A stretch of 64,000 bases of DNA from Chryseobacterium pennipullorum (GTDB taxonomy: Bacteria > Bacteroidota > Bacteroidia > Flavobacteriales > Weeksellaceae), in the NCBI RefSeq assembly GCF_003384725.1, contig NZ_QNVV01000021.1, positions 1 through 64,000 on the forward strand. Reading direction: 5' to 3'. This document shows, one piece after another, positions 33,806-42,610 of the stretch (position 1 is the stretch's first letter; the number at the start of each line of letters is the position of its first letter). The translations under genes were made by a program, and so were the position numbers. A model generated the notes under the pieces. The model did not search any database and was not told where the DNA came from. It saw only the letters and a program-made list of their open reading frames with translations.

Positions 33806-34999
33806 ATGACTGTTAAGCTTTCCCGTATTTCTCTTCCTCTTAAACTTACTTTCCTTATTTTTTCAATGGTTTTAAACTGCATGGGACTCATTATTCTGCA
33901 GCTTTCGGAAGCTAAAATCACCTACAGTGAGCTGGGATTATTAGAATCATTCAAAGATTTGCCTATTGCTTTTATCTCTCTGTTTGCCGTAGGTCTCATC
34001 AATAAAACAGGAACCAAAAAAGCGCTGATCTCTGCATTGGCTATTGTCGGATTTTGCTGCTGCCTGCTTCCTTTTATCGCCCATTTCTGGTTTTATAAAG
34101 TCTGGTTTGCCATCATCGGAGCCTGTTTTGCTATAGGAAAAATATGTGTTTTCGGGATCATCAGAAATAATATTTCGGATGAAAAATCACTGGCTAAGAC
34201 GATGAGTAATGTAGAAGCTTCCTTTATGATCGGTATTTTTGTGGTCAACACCGGCTTTGGCTGGCTCATATCCAGCAGATATTCTGAATTCTGGAAGTTT
34301 GGTTTTTTAATGATTGCTGCTTTGTCGGCCGTAACGATATTTCTTCTTTCCAAAGCAGATTTGTCGGAATCCAGACCATTGGAAAACAAAAATATATTTT
34401 CTGAACTTTCCGGATTTGCCACGCCCGCAGTAGCCTTATTTCTGGGCGTTATCTTTTTTATTGTTTTTGTAGAGCAGGGCTTTAATTCCTGGCTGCCATC
34501 CTTTTATAAAAACCACCTGAAGGTCAATTCATTTTTTGCGCTTCAGGCAACTTCTTTTCTTGCCATATTTTCCTATGTAGGAAGAACAGTGACCGCCAAT
34601 ATTATCCGGCGCTTTCCGTTACGGGGATATTATATGACCTGCATGCTTTTCATTGTGGCTTTACTGGCAGCTATTTTGGGAATACAGTATTTTGAATCAG
34701 CCGATTCCAGACTGATTCTTTTTTTATTTCCTATGGTCGGGTTCTTTTTATCACCACTCTACCCTGTCATCAATTCGAAAATGATTGCGCAGGTAGATAA
34801 AGAAAAAGTAAATCTTTTTACCTCTCTTATTGTCATCTTTTCTTCTCTTGGAAGTTCCGTCAGTTCTATCATTATGGCAGTTCTGTTTGGAAATCAGCTC
34901 TTAACCTTTTATCCATTATATATATTATCTTCTGTAATTCTTCTTTTTGTGATGAGTTTGATATATTTTAGCGTCTCAAAAAGAAATAATAGAAAATAG
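33806..34999 (+). CDS. MFS transporter
   Basis: A 397-residue inner-membrane protein with about twelve hydrophobic helices arranged in two halves. Landmarks are LIILQLSEAKITYSELGLLESFKDLP, GACFAIGKICVFGIIRNN and FPMVGFFLSPLYPVINSKM. The layout suggests a sugar or TsgA/FucP-like major facilitator carrier. It is divergent from susC and 15 bases upstream of the Nudix regulator, with which it is cotranscribed, so import of a monosaccharide or disaccharide released by the PUL enzymes is a reasonable inference. Confidence 0.82.
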   Translation: MTVKLSRISLPLKLTFLIFSMVLNCMGLIILQLSEAKITYSELGLLESFKDLPIAFISLFAVGLINKTGTKKALISALAIVGFCCCLLPFIAHFWFYKVWFAIIGACFAIGKICVFGIIRNNISDEKSLAKTMSNVEASFMIGIFVVNTGFGWLISSRYSEFWKFGFLMIAALSAVTIFLLSKADLSESRPLENKNIFSELSGFATPAVALFLGVIFFIVFVEQGFNSWLPSFYKNHLKVNSFFALQATSFLAIFSYVGRTVTANIIRRFPLRGYYMTCMLFIVALLAAILGIQYFESADSRLILFLFPMVGFFLSPLYPVINSKMIAQVDKEKVNLFTSLIVIFSSLGSSVSSIIMAVLFGNQLLTFYPLYILSSVILLFVMSLIYFSVSKRNNRK

Positions 35000-35014
35000 T
35001 TTATTTTTACTACC

Positions 35015-35803
35015 ATGAAAATCAAAGACACAAAAAGCAAAGAAACACTTCGGGAACTGATCGATACTAAAGATTTCGTTGCCCACATTTCTGTAGACTG
35101 TACGATATTCGGCTTTCACGATAACATTCTGAAAGTACTGCTGTTAAAGTATCATGATCTGGATCTGTGGTCACTCCCTGGTGGTTTTGTTTTCAATGAT
35201 GAGGATCTTCGGGAGGCAGCTGAAAGGGTTCTCTACGAAAGGACACAACTTAAAGATCTGTTTCTGAAACAGTTTCATACTTTTGGACGAATAGACCGTA
35301 CGGAGAATAATGTACATCAGATCCTCCTCAACAATAAGGGAATTGAAGTTCCGAAAGACCACTGGATTTTTCAGAGGTTCGTTACTGTGGGGTACTGCAG
35401 CCTTATTGATTTCTCCATAGCCAATACTTTTCCGGATGCTTTCAACGAGAGCTGCGAATGGTTTGAGGTCAGCAAATTACCGCAAATGGCTTTCGACCAC
35501 GACAGGATCATAGAAACCGGTCTGGAATATCTGCGGATGAATATCAACACAGAGGTGGCAGCGAGCAATCTTCTTCCTGAGAAGTTTACCATGAAAGATC
35601 TTCAATCTCTTTATGAAACCATTTTAGGTCAGCAATTCAGAAGGAACAACTTTCAACGGAAAATTCTGAGCTTAAATATTCTGGACAGGCTGGAAAAGCT
35701 CTATGACGGCTCTGCGAATAAGGCGCCCTACCTTTATAAATTTAAAACAAAGGTGCATAATGCAGTCAATCAGTATCCCATCATGAACGATGAGGAGTTA
35801 TAA
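35015..35803 (+). CDS. Nudix-fold transcriptional regulator (NrtR/AraR-like)
   Basis: A 262-residue protein with an N-terminal Nudix domain (residues about 20-150) and a C-terminal winged-helix region (KFTMKDLQSLYETILGQQFRRNNFQRKILSL). The Nudix box begins at Gly57 and keeps Glu63, Arg71 and Glu75, but the other key positions are Val72, Arg76 and Gln78 instead of Glu, Glu and Gly, so hydrolysis is unlikely. This matches the family of Nudix-related regulators in Bacteroidota that sense sugars or nucleotides and control sugar-utilisation genes. It is encoded next to the divergent PUL, which it probably controls. Confidence 0.88.
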   Translation: MKIKDTKSKETLRELIDTKDFVAHISVDCTIFGFHDNILKVLLLKYHDLDLWSLPGGFVFNDEDLREAAERVLYERTQLKDLFLKQFHTFGRIDRTENNVHQILLNNKGIEVPKDHWIFQRFVTVGYCSLIDFSIANTFPDAFNESCEWFEVSKLPQMAFDHDRIIETGLEYLRMNINTEVAASNLLPEKFTMKDLQSLYETILGQQFRRNNFQRKILSLNILDRLEKLYDGSANKAPYLYKFKTKVHNAVNQYPIMNDEEL

Positions 35804-35931
35804 AAATACAGTTTCACCCTTTAATTTAAATAAAATAGCAGTATAATACTGAAAACCAGATCATCCATAAGTTTTCAAAAAAATTTTCCAGACACCACGA
35901 AAAATGCTATTTTTAACAAAATCAAAAAATC

Positions 35932-37110
35932 ATGTCATATTATCCTCTTACAAGCATTCCCGATTATTATGGAATTGATGCTTTACTTACTGAAGAACAC
36001 AAACTGATCCGCCAATCTGTAAGAGACTGGGTGGAAAGTTTTGTAATGCCACAGATTGATCAGGCTGCCCAAAATCATACAGACCTTCCCGGGCTGATGA
36101 GAGAATTAGGGAAAATCGGAGCATTGGGTCCTTATATTCCGGTTGAGTATGGCGGTTCCGGATTAGACCAGATCTCTTATGGTCTTATCATGCAGGAATT
36201 GGAAAGAGGAGATTCTGCAGTGCGTTCTGCTGCTTCGGTACAGAGCTCTCTGGTCATGTTTCCAATCAATGAATTCGGTTCCGAAGAACAGAAGAAGAAA
36301 TATCTTCCAAAGCTTGCAGCAGGAGAAATGATTGGATCTTTTGGATTGACTGAGCCCAACCATGGCTCCGATCCAAGTTCAATGGAAACGTATTTTAAAG
36401 ATATGGGTGATCATTATCTTCTGAATGGAGCTAAAATGTGGATCACCAACTCCCCTCTATGTGATATTGCGATCGTATGGGCAAAAAATGAGGAAGGAAA
36501 GATACAGGGATTAATTGTGGAAAGAGGAATGGAAGGCTTTACCACACCGGAGACCCACAACAAATGGAGTCTGAGAGCTTCAAAAACAGGTGAACTGGTT
36601 TTTAATGACGTGAAAGTTCCAAAAGAAAACCTCCTTCCGGGTGTAACCGGACTGAAAGGACCTCTATCCTGCCTGAATTCTGCAAGGTACGGGATTTCAT
36701 GGGGAGTAATCGGTGCTGCCATCGACTGCTACTGTACGGCTGTTCAGTATTCTAAAGAAAGAAAACAGTTTGGCAATCCTATCGGTTCTTACCAGCTTCA
36801 ACAGAAAAAATTAGCGGAATTCTTAACTGAAATTACAAAAGCTCAGTTATTGTGCCTGCAGTTAGGAAATCTTAAAAATGATCATAAAGCAACTCCTGCG
36901 CAAATCTCAATGGCTAAACGTAACAATGTAAAAATGGCTATCGACATTGCAAGAGAATCCAGACAGATCCTTGGTGGTATGGGAATCATGGGTGAATTCC
37001 CAATGATGAGACACGCAGCCAACCTGGAATCAGTCATCACTTATGAAGGAACCCATGACGTCCATTTGCTGATTACCGGTATGGATATCACAGGAATCAA
37101 TGCATTCTAA
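35932..37110 (+). CDS. Acyl-CoA dehydrogenase (glutaryl-CoA dehydrogenase-like)
   Basis: A 392-residue cytosolic FAD enzyme. Recognisable blocks are GSFGLTEPNHGSDPSSM (FAD/substrate loop), KMWITNSPLCDIAIVWA, RKQFGNPIGSYQLQQKKLAE and the C-terminal ILGGMGIMGEFPMMRHAANLESVITYEGTHDVH; the Glu in TYEGTHD is the position of the catalytic base in glutaryl-CoA dehydrogenase. It oxidises an acyl-CoA and passes electrons to ETF; with the GCDH-type C-terminus it may also decarboxylate glutaryl-CoA. Monocistronic, ended by a hairpin. Confidence 0.92.
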   Translation: MSYYPLTSIPDYYGIDALLTEEHKLIRQSVRDWVESFVMPQIDQAAQNHTDLPGLMRELGKIGALGPYIPVEYGGSGLDQISYGLIMQELERGDSAVRSAASVQSSLVMFPINEFGSEEQKKKYLPKLAAGEMIGSFGLTEPNHGSDPSSMETYFKDMGDHYLLNGAKMWITNSPLCDIAIVWAKNEEGKIQGLIVERGMEGFTTPETHNKWSLRASKTGELVFNDVKVPKENLLPGVTGLKGPLSCLNSARYGISWGVIGAAIDCYCTAVQYSKERKQFGNPIGSYQLQQKKLAEFLTEITKAQLLCLQLGNLKNDHKATPAQISMAKRNNVKMAIDIARESRQILGGMGIMGEFPMMRHAANLESVITYEGTHDVHLLITGMDITGINAF

Positions 37111-37140
37111 ATAAGTCTAAGTTACAAGAAAACAGCACAA

Positions 37141-37173
37141 AGAGTCTGGCCTATCGGCCAGACTCTTCTATTT
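37141..37173 (+). terminator. Terminator after acyl-CoA dehydrogenase
   Basis: AGAGTCTGGCC (37141-37151) pairs perfectly with GGCCAGACTCT (37156-37166), loop TATC, followed by T-rich DNA. Confidence 0.8.
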
Positions 37174-37273
37174 TACTCACATTTCAGAGAATTGATATTC
37201 ATTGAATAATTATTAATGTGTTAAAATTATTGCAAAATGATTAAATTAATTACCTTAATACCGTTAAAAATAT

Positions 37274-39229
37274 ATGAATATGAAAAAAATCACAACTTTT
37301 TTATTAGGTATTACCGCTCCCTTCTATTTTGCCCAACAGGCAGGTGATGTAGTCAGTGCCGAACAGAAACTGGATTTAACACCACAGGGTGTTACTCATT
37401 TTATTGCTAACAGCCTTGGCAGCCAAAGCCCGCCAGACTTTGTCAGCTACCTTAATAGTTTTAACGTAGGCTTGAAAGGGTATAAGATTACGTATTACAC
37501 TAAAAATGAAAATAATGTCCTGGTAAAAGCCACCGGTCTCCTCATGTACCCTAATGTGGGATTCAAATTGTCTACGGTTGTATCTGATCATGGTACTACT
37601 GACAGCAGGCACAATGTTCCCTCCAATTTTAAGGGAGTGCTGGCTGCAGGGTTTGTGGTTGAACTCTCCTATGTACTCAACGGTTATATCCTGATGGCTC
37701 CGGATTATGTGGGAATGGGTGACGGTGAGGGAGTTCACCCTTATGTAGATTATGCCACTGAGGCAGGAGCCACTATAGATTTCATTAAAGCAGCCAACAA
37801 AGTTTTGTCACAACTGGGAGTCAAGCGTTATGATGAATACTTCCTTACCGGCTATTCTCAGGGGGCCCATGCCGCTATGTCTACTTTGAAAAGGCTGAGC
37901 ATTTCGAATCCCGATAACATTAAGTTCAAATATGCCTATATGGGAGACGGTCCGTATGATTTTTCCGGTGTTACCTTGAATAAAGGAGTTCTGGAAAAAG
38001 ATATTTATCCGTTTACCTCTTTTCTCGCCAATGTACTCCATACCTGCAACAATACAGGATATAAAACGTATACCCATGATATTTCAGAAGTAATCTCCGC
38101 GGAATATCTGGATAAATACAATTATCATGTGGTTCAGGATAACGGAGGATTGTTATGGGGACCTATAGTGTGGAGAAAACTCTTCACCAACAATTTCATT
38201 AACGATGTTACGAATAATAGCAATAACAAGCTTAGACAGTGTATGAAACCAAAGGATGTATTTGACTGGTATAATAAGACCCCAATGACCCTTGGGCATT
38301 CTACTGTTGATCTGGCTATTCCCCCGGAAAATACCTCAAAGACCATTGATGTACAGCGCGGTTATTATCCTTGGTGGGACCTGAATAAATATAAGCTGCA
38401 GGCTTTCTATTGGGGACCTTTGGGCCATGTGGGAGGAATTATCCCTTTTACTTTGGCATCCAATGCTAAATTCAACACGCTTAGAAGTGGAGGTCTTCTC
38501 AACCAATGGGCGATTGCAGGATCTATTTTTGGAAAAAATACACCTCAGGGATCCTCCTCTATCCTTTCTTCACAGATTAAGCCGGACTTAGGGAATATGC
38601 AGCTGGTTGGTATTTCAGACTTCAATACAGAACAAGCAGCAGGCAGATCTGCGGATCAGCAAAGCTTATCTGCTCTCAGCGACGGAGTATACCTGCTTAA
38701 AGTAAGCGAAAACAAGGAAAATAAGCTGCTCCCCTATATAAAAAGCACCCCTAAAGAAGTACCGGAAAATGAAATCATTCATTCTGAAAATAATGCAGTC
38801 TTAAAATTAAAGGTAGATCAGGAGGAGCTTTCTGCTGTTAATATTTTTGATGAAAACAAGACATTGATCAAAAGTATTTCTCAACAGCAATACCATGATG
38901 ACGGAGGGATAAGCCTGCAGGACCTGGACCCTAGAACTTACACCTTTGAAGTGGTAACACCATACTATAATCTTCAGTTCAGCAAAGCCATCACAGGTAC
39001 AGGTATCACAGAAAACAGCGCAGAAATTTTTACACAAAATAGGCAGATCATCGCCAAAGCACAAGGCGACATCAAAAACATCAGTATATACAGTATTTCC
39101 GGAGCTCTTATTCTCCAACAGGATATTCACAGACCTGTATTCGAATCAGGGAATTTGGAATCCGGTGTTTATGTTGTAAAAATCACGCTCTCCAATGGAA
39201 AGTCTGTTCATAAAAAAGTTAAACTTTAA
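37274..39229 (+). CDS. Secreted alpha/beta hydrolase with T9SS sorting domain
   Basis: A 651-residue exported hydrolase. The signal peptide ends near PFYFAQQ. The alpha/beta-hydrolase domain (about 30-400) carries the nucleophile elbow FLTGYSQGAHAAM and HGTTDSRHN, resembling secretory lipases and related esterases. Then follow a beta-rich segment and a final C-terminal region (FTQNRQIIAKAQGDIKNISIYSISG to SVHKKVKL) that fits a Por-type sorting domain. It is therefore probably delivered to the surface or medium by T9SS. Two in-frame ATGs (37274 and 37280) are equally possible. Substrate unknown. Confidence 0.82.
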   Translation: MNMKKITTFLLGITAPFYFAQQAGDVVSAEQKLDLTPQGVTHFIANSLGSQSPPDFVSYLNSFNVGLKGYKITYYTKNENNVLVKATGLLMYPNVGFKLSTVVSDHGTTDSRHNVPSNFKGVLAAGFVVELSYVLNGYILMAPDYVGMGDGEGVHPYVDYATEAGATIDFIKAANKVLSQLGVKRYDEYFLTGYSQGAHAAMSTLKRLSISNPDNIKFKYAYMGDGPYDFSGVTLNKGVLEKDIYPFTSFLANVLHTCNNTGYKTYTHDISEVISAEYLDKYNYHVVQDNGGLLWGPIVWRKLFTNNFINDVTNNSNNKLRQCMKPKDVFDWYNKTPMTLGHSTVDLAIPPENTSKTIDVQRGYYPWWDLNKYKLQAFYWGPLGHVGGIIPFTLASNAKFNTLRSGGLLNQWAIAGSIFGKNTPQGSSSILSSQIKPDLGNMQLVGISDFNTEQAAGRSADQQSLSALSDGVYLLKVSENKENKLLPYIKSTPKEVPENEIIHSENNAVLKLKVDQEELSAVNIFDENKTLIKSISQQQYHDDGGISLQDLDPRTYTFEVVTPYYNLQFSKAITGTGITENSAEIFTQNRQIIAKAQGDIKNISIYSISGALILQQDIHRPVFESGNLESGVYVVKITLSNGKSVHKKVKL

Positions 39230-39267
39230 ATACTAAATCCTTTATAATATCATTTCATGTTAATTTG

Positions 39268-39294
39268 AGCACTTCAGCAATGAGGTGCTTTTTT
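39268..39294 (+). terminator. Terminator of alpha/beta-hydrolase gene
   Basis: AGCACTTC (39268-39275) pairs with GAGGTGCT (39282-39289) with one G-T pair, followed by a T-run. Confidence 0.7.
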
Positions 39295-39436
39295 GGTGAT
39301 CAGTACTTCACACTATTCCCAATAGTTTTCCTACAAATCGATTATAAAAACAGGCTCAAACATCTGTAAAAATGCCTGTCATATTTAGTCACAAAATGTA
39401 TCAGCTTCTGTCCTTCAGGATGTCAACATTCGATAG

Positions 39437-39456
39437 GAACGGACTTTAGTCCGTTC
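39437..39456. repeat. Hairpin element with CTTTAG loop
   Basis: GAACGGAC-TTTA-GTCCGTTC is an exact 8-bp stem. About 20 bases further on, TTGGCTTTAGCAAA repeats the CTTTAG loop in a weaker stem. Such paired CTTTAG hairpins look like a mobile or dispersed intergenic element. Confidence 0.5.
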
Positions 39457-39684
39457 ACTGATCATAAAATTACTCCATTGGCTTTAGCAAAAACTTATTG
39501 CATCGGATAAGATTGATTTTTTAATGGATTCAAGATCAATTTTCTTACACCTGCTTCTTTTTGAATAACTCTAAAAAAACAAATTGGAAATATTTTTCCA
39601 CTTAGGCTTCGATTACAAAACATAAAACACTCACAACATGACTGTTATTTAAAATTTATAAAGAGCATTAAGGCCGTTTTATGC

Positions 39685-39712
39685 AATCATTTTCACGATC
39701 ATGAAAATGATT
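39685..39712. promoter_or_regulatory. 28-bp inverted repeat upstream of the TonB-receptor operon
   Basis: AATCATTTTCA (39685-39695) and TGAAAATGATT (39702-39712) are exact inverse complements separated by six bases. It sits 57 bp upstream of the operon's -7 box and may be an operator. Confidence 0.45.
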
Positions 39713-39769
39713 TTTATCAATTATTTTAAATTATTCTAAATAAAATTAGAAATCTCATGAAGAGGCTCC

Positions 39770-39777
39770 TAACTTTG
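39770..39777 (+). promoter_or_regulatory. -7 box of the TonB-receptor operon
   Basis: TAACTTTG, an exact TAnnTTTG match, 18 bases upstream of the receptor ATG. Confidence 0.5.
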
Positions 39778-39795
39778 CCGAAAGAATAATGCCAG

Positions 39796-42591
39796 ATGGT
39801 TCATAACGACTCCCGATTTCCCCTGAGACTCCAAATTTTCAGTGTACTCTTTTTTTTAATGACGTTTACAACAGTCCAATCACAAAATACCCGTTTCCCG
39901 ATCCTGCTTGAAGTAAAAAATAGCGAAAATAAAGTGGTTAATGGTTCTGAAATCAAAATTGTATCTCAGAAAAACACTTACGTGATCTCTACCAATGAAA
40001 AAGGAATCGCCACAGTGGATCTTATTCCGGATGAATATAGAATTGAAGTCCGGAACAATGGAATCCTTGGATATTCTCATAAAATATCCGTGACAAAAGC
40101 GGATACATTTACCTTGGTCTTTACAGAGAAAATCAATTCCATAGAAGAGGTGGTGATCACTGCTAAAGAAGGGAAAGGACTTACTTCGTCTTCTATTATA
40201 AACCGGCGTGCCATGCAGCATTTGCAGCCATCGAGTTTTTCAGATCTTCTGGAGCTGCTTCCCGGCGGAAGATCAGCCGATCCGGTTATGAATCAGGTGA
40301 ATAAAATCAGCCTGCGAGAAACCGGCAGACCCGGTAGCGACTACAATACCTCCTCGATGGGAACAGCCTTCATTATCGACGGGGCTCCGGTTAATTCGGG
40401 AGCTAATCTTCAGTATTCCTACGATTTTCTGGACAAAACCAATAACGGGCTGAAGAGAAGATTGAATGTCGGCAGCGGTGTAGACATGAGAAGTATTTCC
40501 ACAGACCAGATTGAGCGCGTTGAAGTTTTAAGGGGAATTCCTTCCGTCATCTATGGAAACCTGACCTCAGGAATTGTAAAAATAACCAATACATCAGGCT
40601 ATACAAAATGGAGAGCAAGGTTCAAGGCAGATGGCTACAGCAAGCTTTTCGCCGTCAGCAAAGGCTTTGAAAACAAAAACGGAGACTTAAAAATCAATAC
40701 CGGTATCGATTATCTTAATGCGAAATCTGATCCGCGGGACCGACTGGAAAACTACAAGAGAATAACCGCCAATCTAGGGATTGTCAAGGAAAAAAAATAC
40801 AGTAAAGGAGCTTCAAGATGGCAGACCCACCTCAGCTATACAGGTTCCCTGGACGGCTCAAAGTCGGATCCTGATGTAGATCTGTCTGAAATGAATTCTT
40901 ATGAAGTCAACAATCACCTGATCAGTCTTTCCAGCCAGTATACCTATACCAACAATCAGCCCTCCTTTTACAGGTCTACGGAAATTCAGGCTACAGTCAA
41001 TCAGAGATTTGATAAAATAAAACAGACCAAATTTATCCAGCTGGAAAATGCAACAGCTTTTCCTTTATCCACCAATGAAGGCGAATATGATGGGTATTAT
41101 CCGGAACCGCAGTACATTTCAAATTATGCGGTTGATGGGAAGCCTCTTGATGTATTTTTAAAAATGGTCAATAATTTCAGGCTTGATTTTAAATCTTTGA
41201 AAAATGAATTCAATGCAGGATTCGACTGGCAGATGAGCAAAAACTGGGGTATGGGACAGCAATTTGATATTTACAAACCTATTGACCCTAAAGCGACCTT
41301 CAGACCCCGTGCTTACCGTGATGTACCCGCATACATTACTTCAGCCTTATTTCTGGAATCAGTGAGTACGGTAAATGTGGGTAAGCACAACCTTATCCTG
41401 GCTTTGGGAGTAAGAGGAAACACTATGATGAATCTTCCTTCGTATTTCAGGATGAACGGGAAAGTCTATGCTGATCCCCGCGCCAACTTCCAGTGGGAAC
41501 TCCCTTCATTTGAGTGGATGAACAAAAAAGCACAATTGGCTGTAACGCTCGGCTATGGTAAGCAAAGTCTTTTCCCCGACTTAAATATGCTGTATCCCGA
41601 ACTGGTCTACAAAGATATCCAGCAGCTGAACTATTTTCATAATAATCCGGATTACCGGAGAATCAACTATAAAACGATGATCTACAATCCGCAAAACCCG
41701 GAAATAGAACCCGCCGTCAACGAAAAGTTCGAAGCAAGAGTAGATTTTAACCTAGGGGCCCATCAGTTATCCGTTACCGTTTTCAGAGAAAATATGCGTA
41801 ATGCTTTCCGCACGATGAATGAATATGCGGTATACCATTATAAAAAATATGATACTTCGGGACTTGCCCATGACGCGATAACTTCACCACCTGACTTAAG
41901 TACACTCCCCTATCAGACGGTGAACGAAAATTTCACCTACAACATACAGCGCAATGGCAGCGAAATTGATAAAAAAGGTGTAGAATTTCAGTATTCCTCC
42001 AACAGAATTCCGGTAATCAGCACCCGATTTACTCTGAACGGAGCCTGGTTCCGGACCGCATACAGCAACAGCATGCCGGTATACAGAGGAAGGGATCTGC
42101 TGATCAACGGGAGACCGTATCCCTATCTGGGATTATATGAAGGTATGGAGCCCCGCTCAGTGAACGAAGTCCTCAATACCAATCTGATGATGGATACTTA
42201 CATACCGCGTCTGGATCTTGTATTTTCCTCATCATTCCAGTTTTCATGGTATTCTATGAGAAAATTACTACCAATGAACGGTGTGCCGAGTCAGTACGTG
42301 GATCAAAACGGCATTATACACCCATTTGACCCTGATACTTCCCGGGAAACCATCCTGGAAAACCTCATCATTGGTCAGAATGAAGATCTTTATAATACAT
42401 CCAGGAGACCCATGGAAATGAATCTTAATCTAAAGGTGACCAAAAGCTTTAGAAATAAAGCCGTTGTGATTTCAATGTTTGCCAACAGGCTTTTCAGCTA
42501 CTATACTCCATACCGTACCAATGGCATTACCATCAACAGAAAAGGTGCCTATGACCCTTATTTCGGTATGGAAATCAATTTCAATTTATAA
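39796..42591 (+). CDS. TonB-dependent outer-membrane receptor
   Basis: A 931-residue receptor. The signal peptide ends near TTVQSQ. Residues about 32-105 are a carboxypeptidase-regulatory-like beta domain; the TonB box region NSIEEVVITAKEG is followed by the plug (DLLELLPGGRSADPVMNQVNKISLRE, then QIERVEVLRGIPSVIYGNLTSGIVKI) and the barrel, ending in YFGMEINFNL. It belongs to the ligand-gated metal/cofactor-type receptors, not to the SusC family. First gene of a four-gene unit with a lipoprotein, a second barrel and a di-haem peroxidase; the ligand is unknown. Confidence 0.9.
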   Translation: MVHNDSRFPLRLQIFSVLFFLMTFTTVQSQNTRFPILLEVKNSENKVVNGSEIKIVSQKNTYVISTNEKGIATVDLIPDEYRIEVRNNGILGYSHKISVTKADTFTLVFTEKINSIEEVVITAKEGKGLTSSSIINRRAMQHLQPSSFSDLLELLPGGRSADPVMNQVNKISLRETGRPGSDYNTSSMGTAFIIDGAPVNSGANLQYSYDFLDKTNNGLKRRLNVGSGVDMRSISTDQIERVEVLRGIPSVIYGNLTSGIVKITNTSGYTKWRARFKADGYSKLFAVSKGFENKNGDLKINTGIDYLNAKSDPRDRLENYKRITANLGIVKEKKYSKGASRWQTHLSYTGSLDGSKSDPDVDLSEMNSYEVNNHLISLSSQYTYTNNQPSFYRSTEIQATVNQRFDKIKQTKFIQLENATAFPLSTNEGEYDGYYPEPQYISNYAVDGKPLDVFLKMVNNFRLDFKSLKNEFNAGFDWQMSKNWGMGQQFDIYKPIDPKATFRPRAYRDVPAYITSALFLESVSTVNVGKHNLILALGVRGNTMMNLPSYFRMNGKVYADPRANFQWELPSFEWMNKKAQLAVTLGYGKQSLFPDLNMLYPELVYKDIQQLNYFHNNPDYRRINYKTMIYNPQNPEIEPAVNEKFEARVDFNLGAHQLSVTVFRENMRNAFRTMNEYAVYHYKKYDTSGLAHDAITSPPDLSTLPYQTVNENFTYNIQRNGSEIDKKGVEFQYSSNRIPVISTRFTLNGAWFRTAYSNSMPVYRGRDLLINGRPYPYLGLYEGMEPRSVNEVLNTNLMMDTYIPRLDLVFSSSFQFSWYSMRKLLPMNGVPSQYVDQNGIIHPFDPDTSRETILENLIIGQNEDLYNTSRRPMEMNLNLKVTKSFRNKAVVISMFANRLFSYYTPYRTNGITINRKGAYDPYFGMEINFNL

Positions 42592-42610
42592 CAATTTCAA
42601 TCAATACATT

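Larger units (their letters stand above)
39230..39795. other. 566-bp intergenic region with hairpins
   Basis: No gene of convincing length is present. It contains the terminator of the preceding gene (39268-39294), a CTTTAG-loop hairpin element (39437-39456), a large inverted repeat (39685-39712) and the -7 box of the TonB-receptor operon (39770-39777). These are listed separately. Confidence 0.6.

Noticed and set aside
39230..39795. Short frames before the TonB receptor as peptide genes
   Set aside because: The candidate frames (14-24 codons) have no leader sequence or ribosome-binding context and overlap hairpin elements.
42479..42610. Longer start for the DUF4876-type lipoprotein inside the receptor gene
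   Set aside because: The lipoprotein signal (basic residues, hydrophobic core, ITSC) begins at 42611; the extra 44 residues overlap the receptor coding region in another frame.
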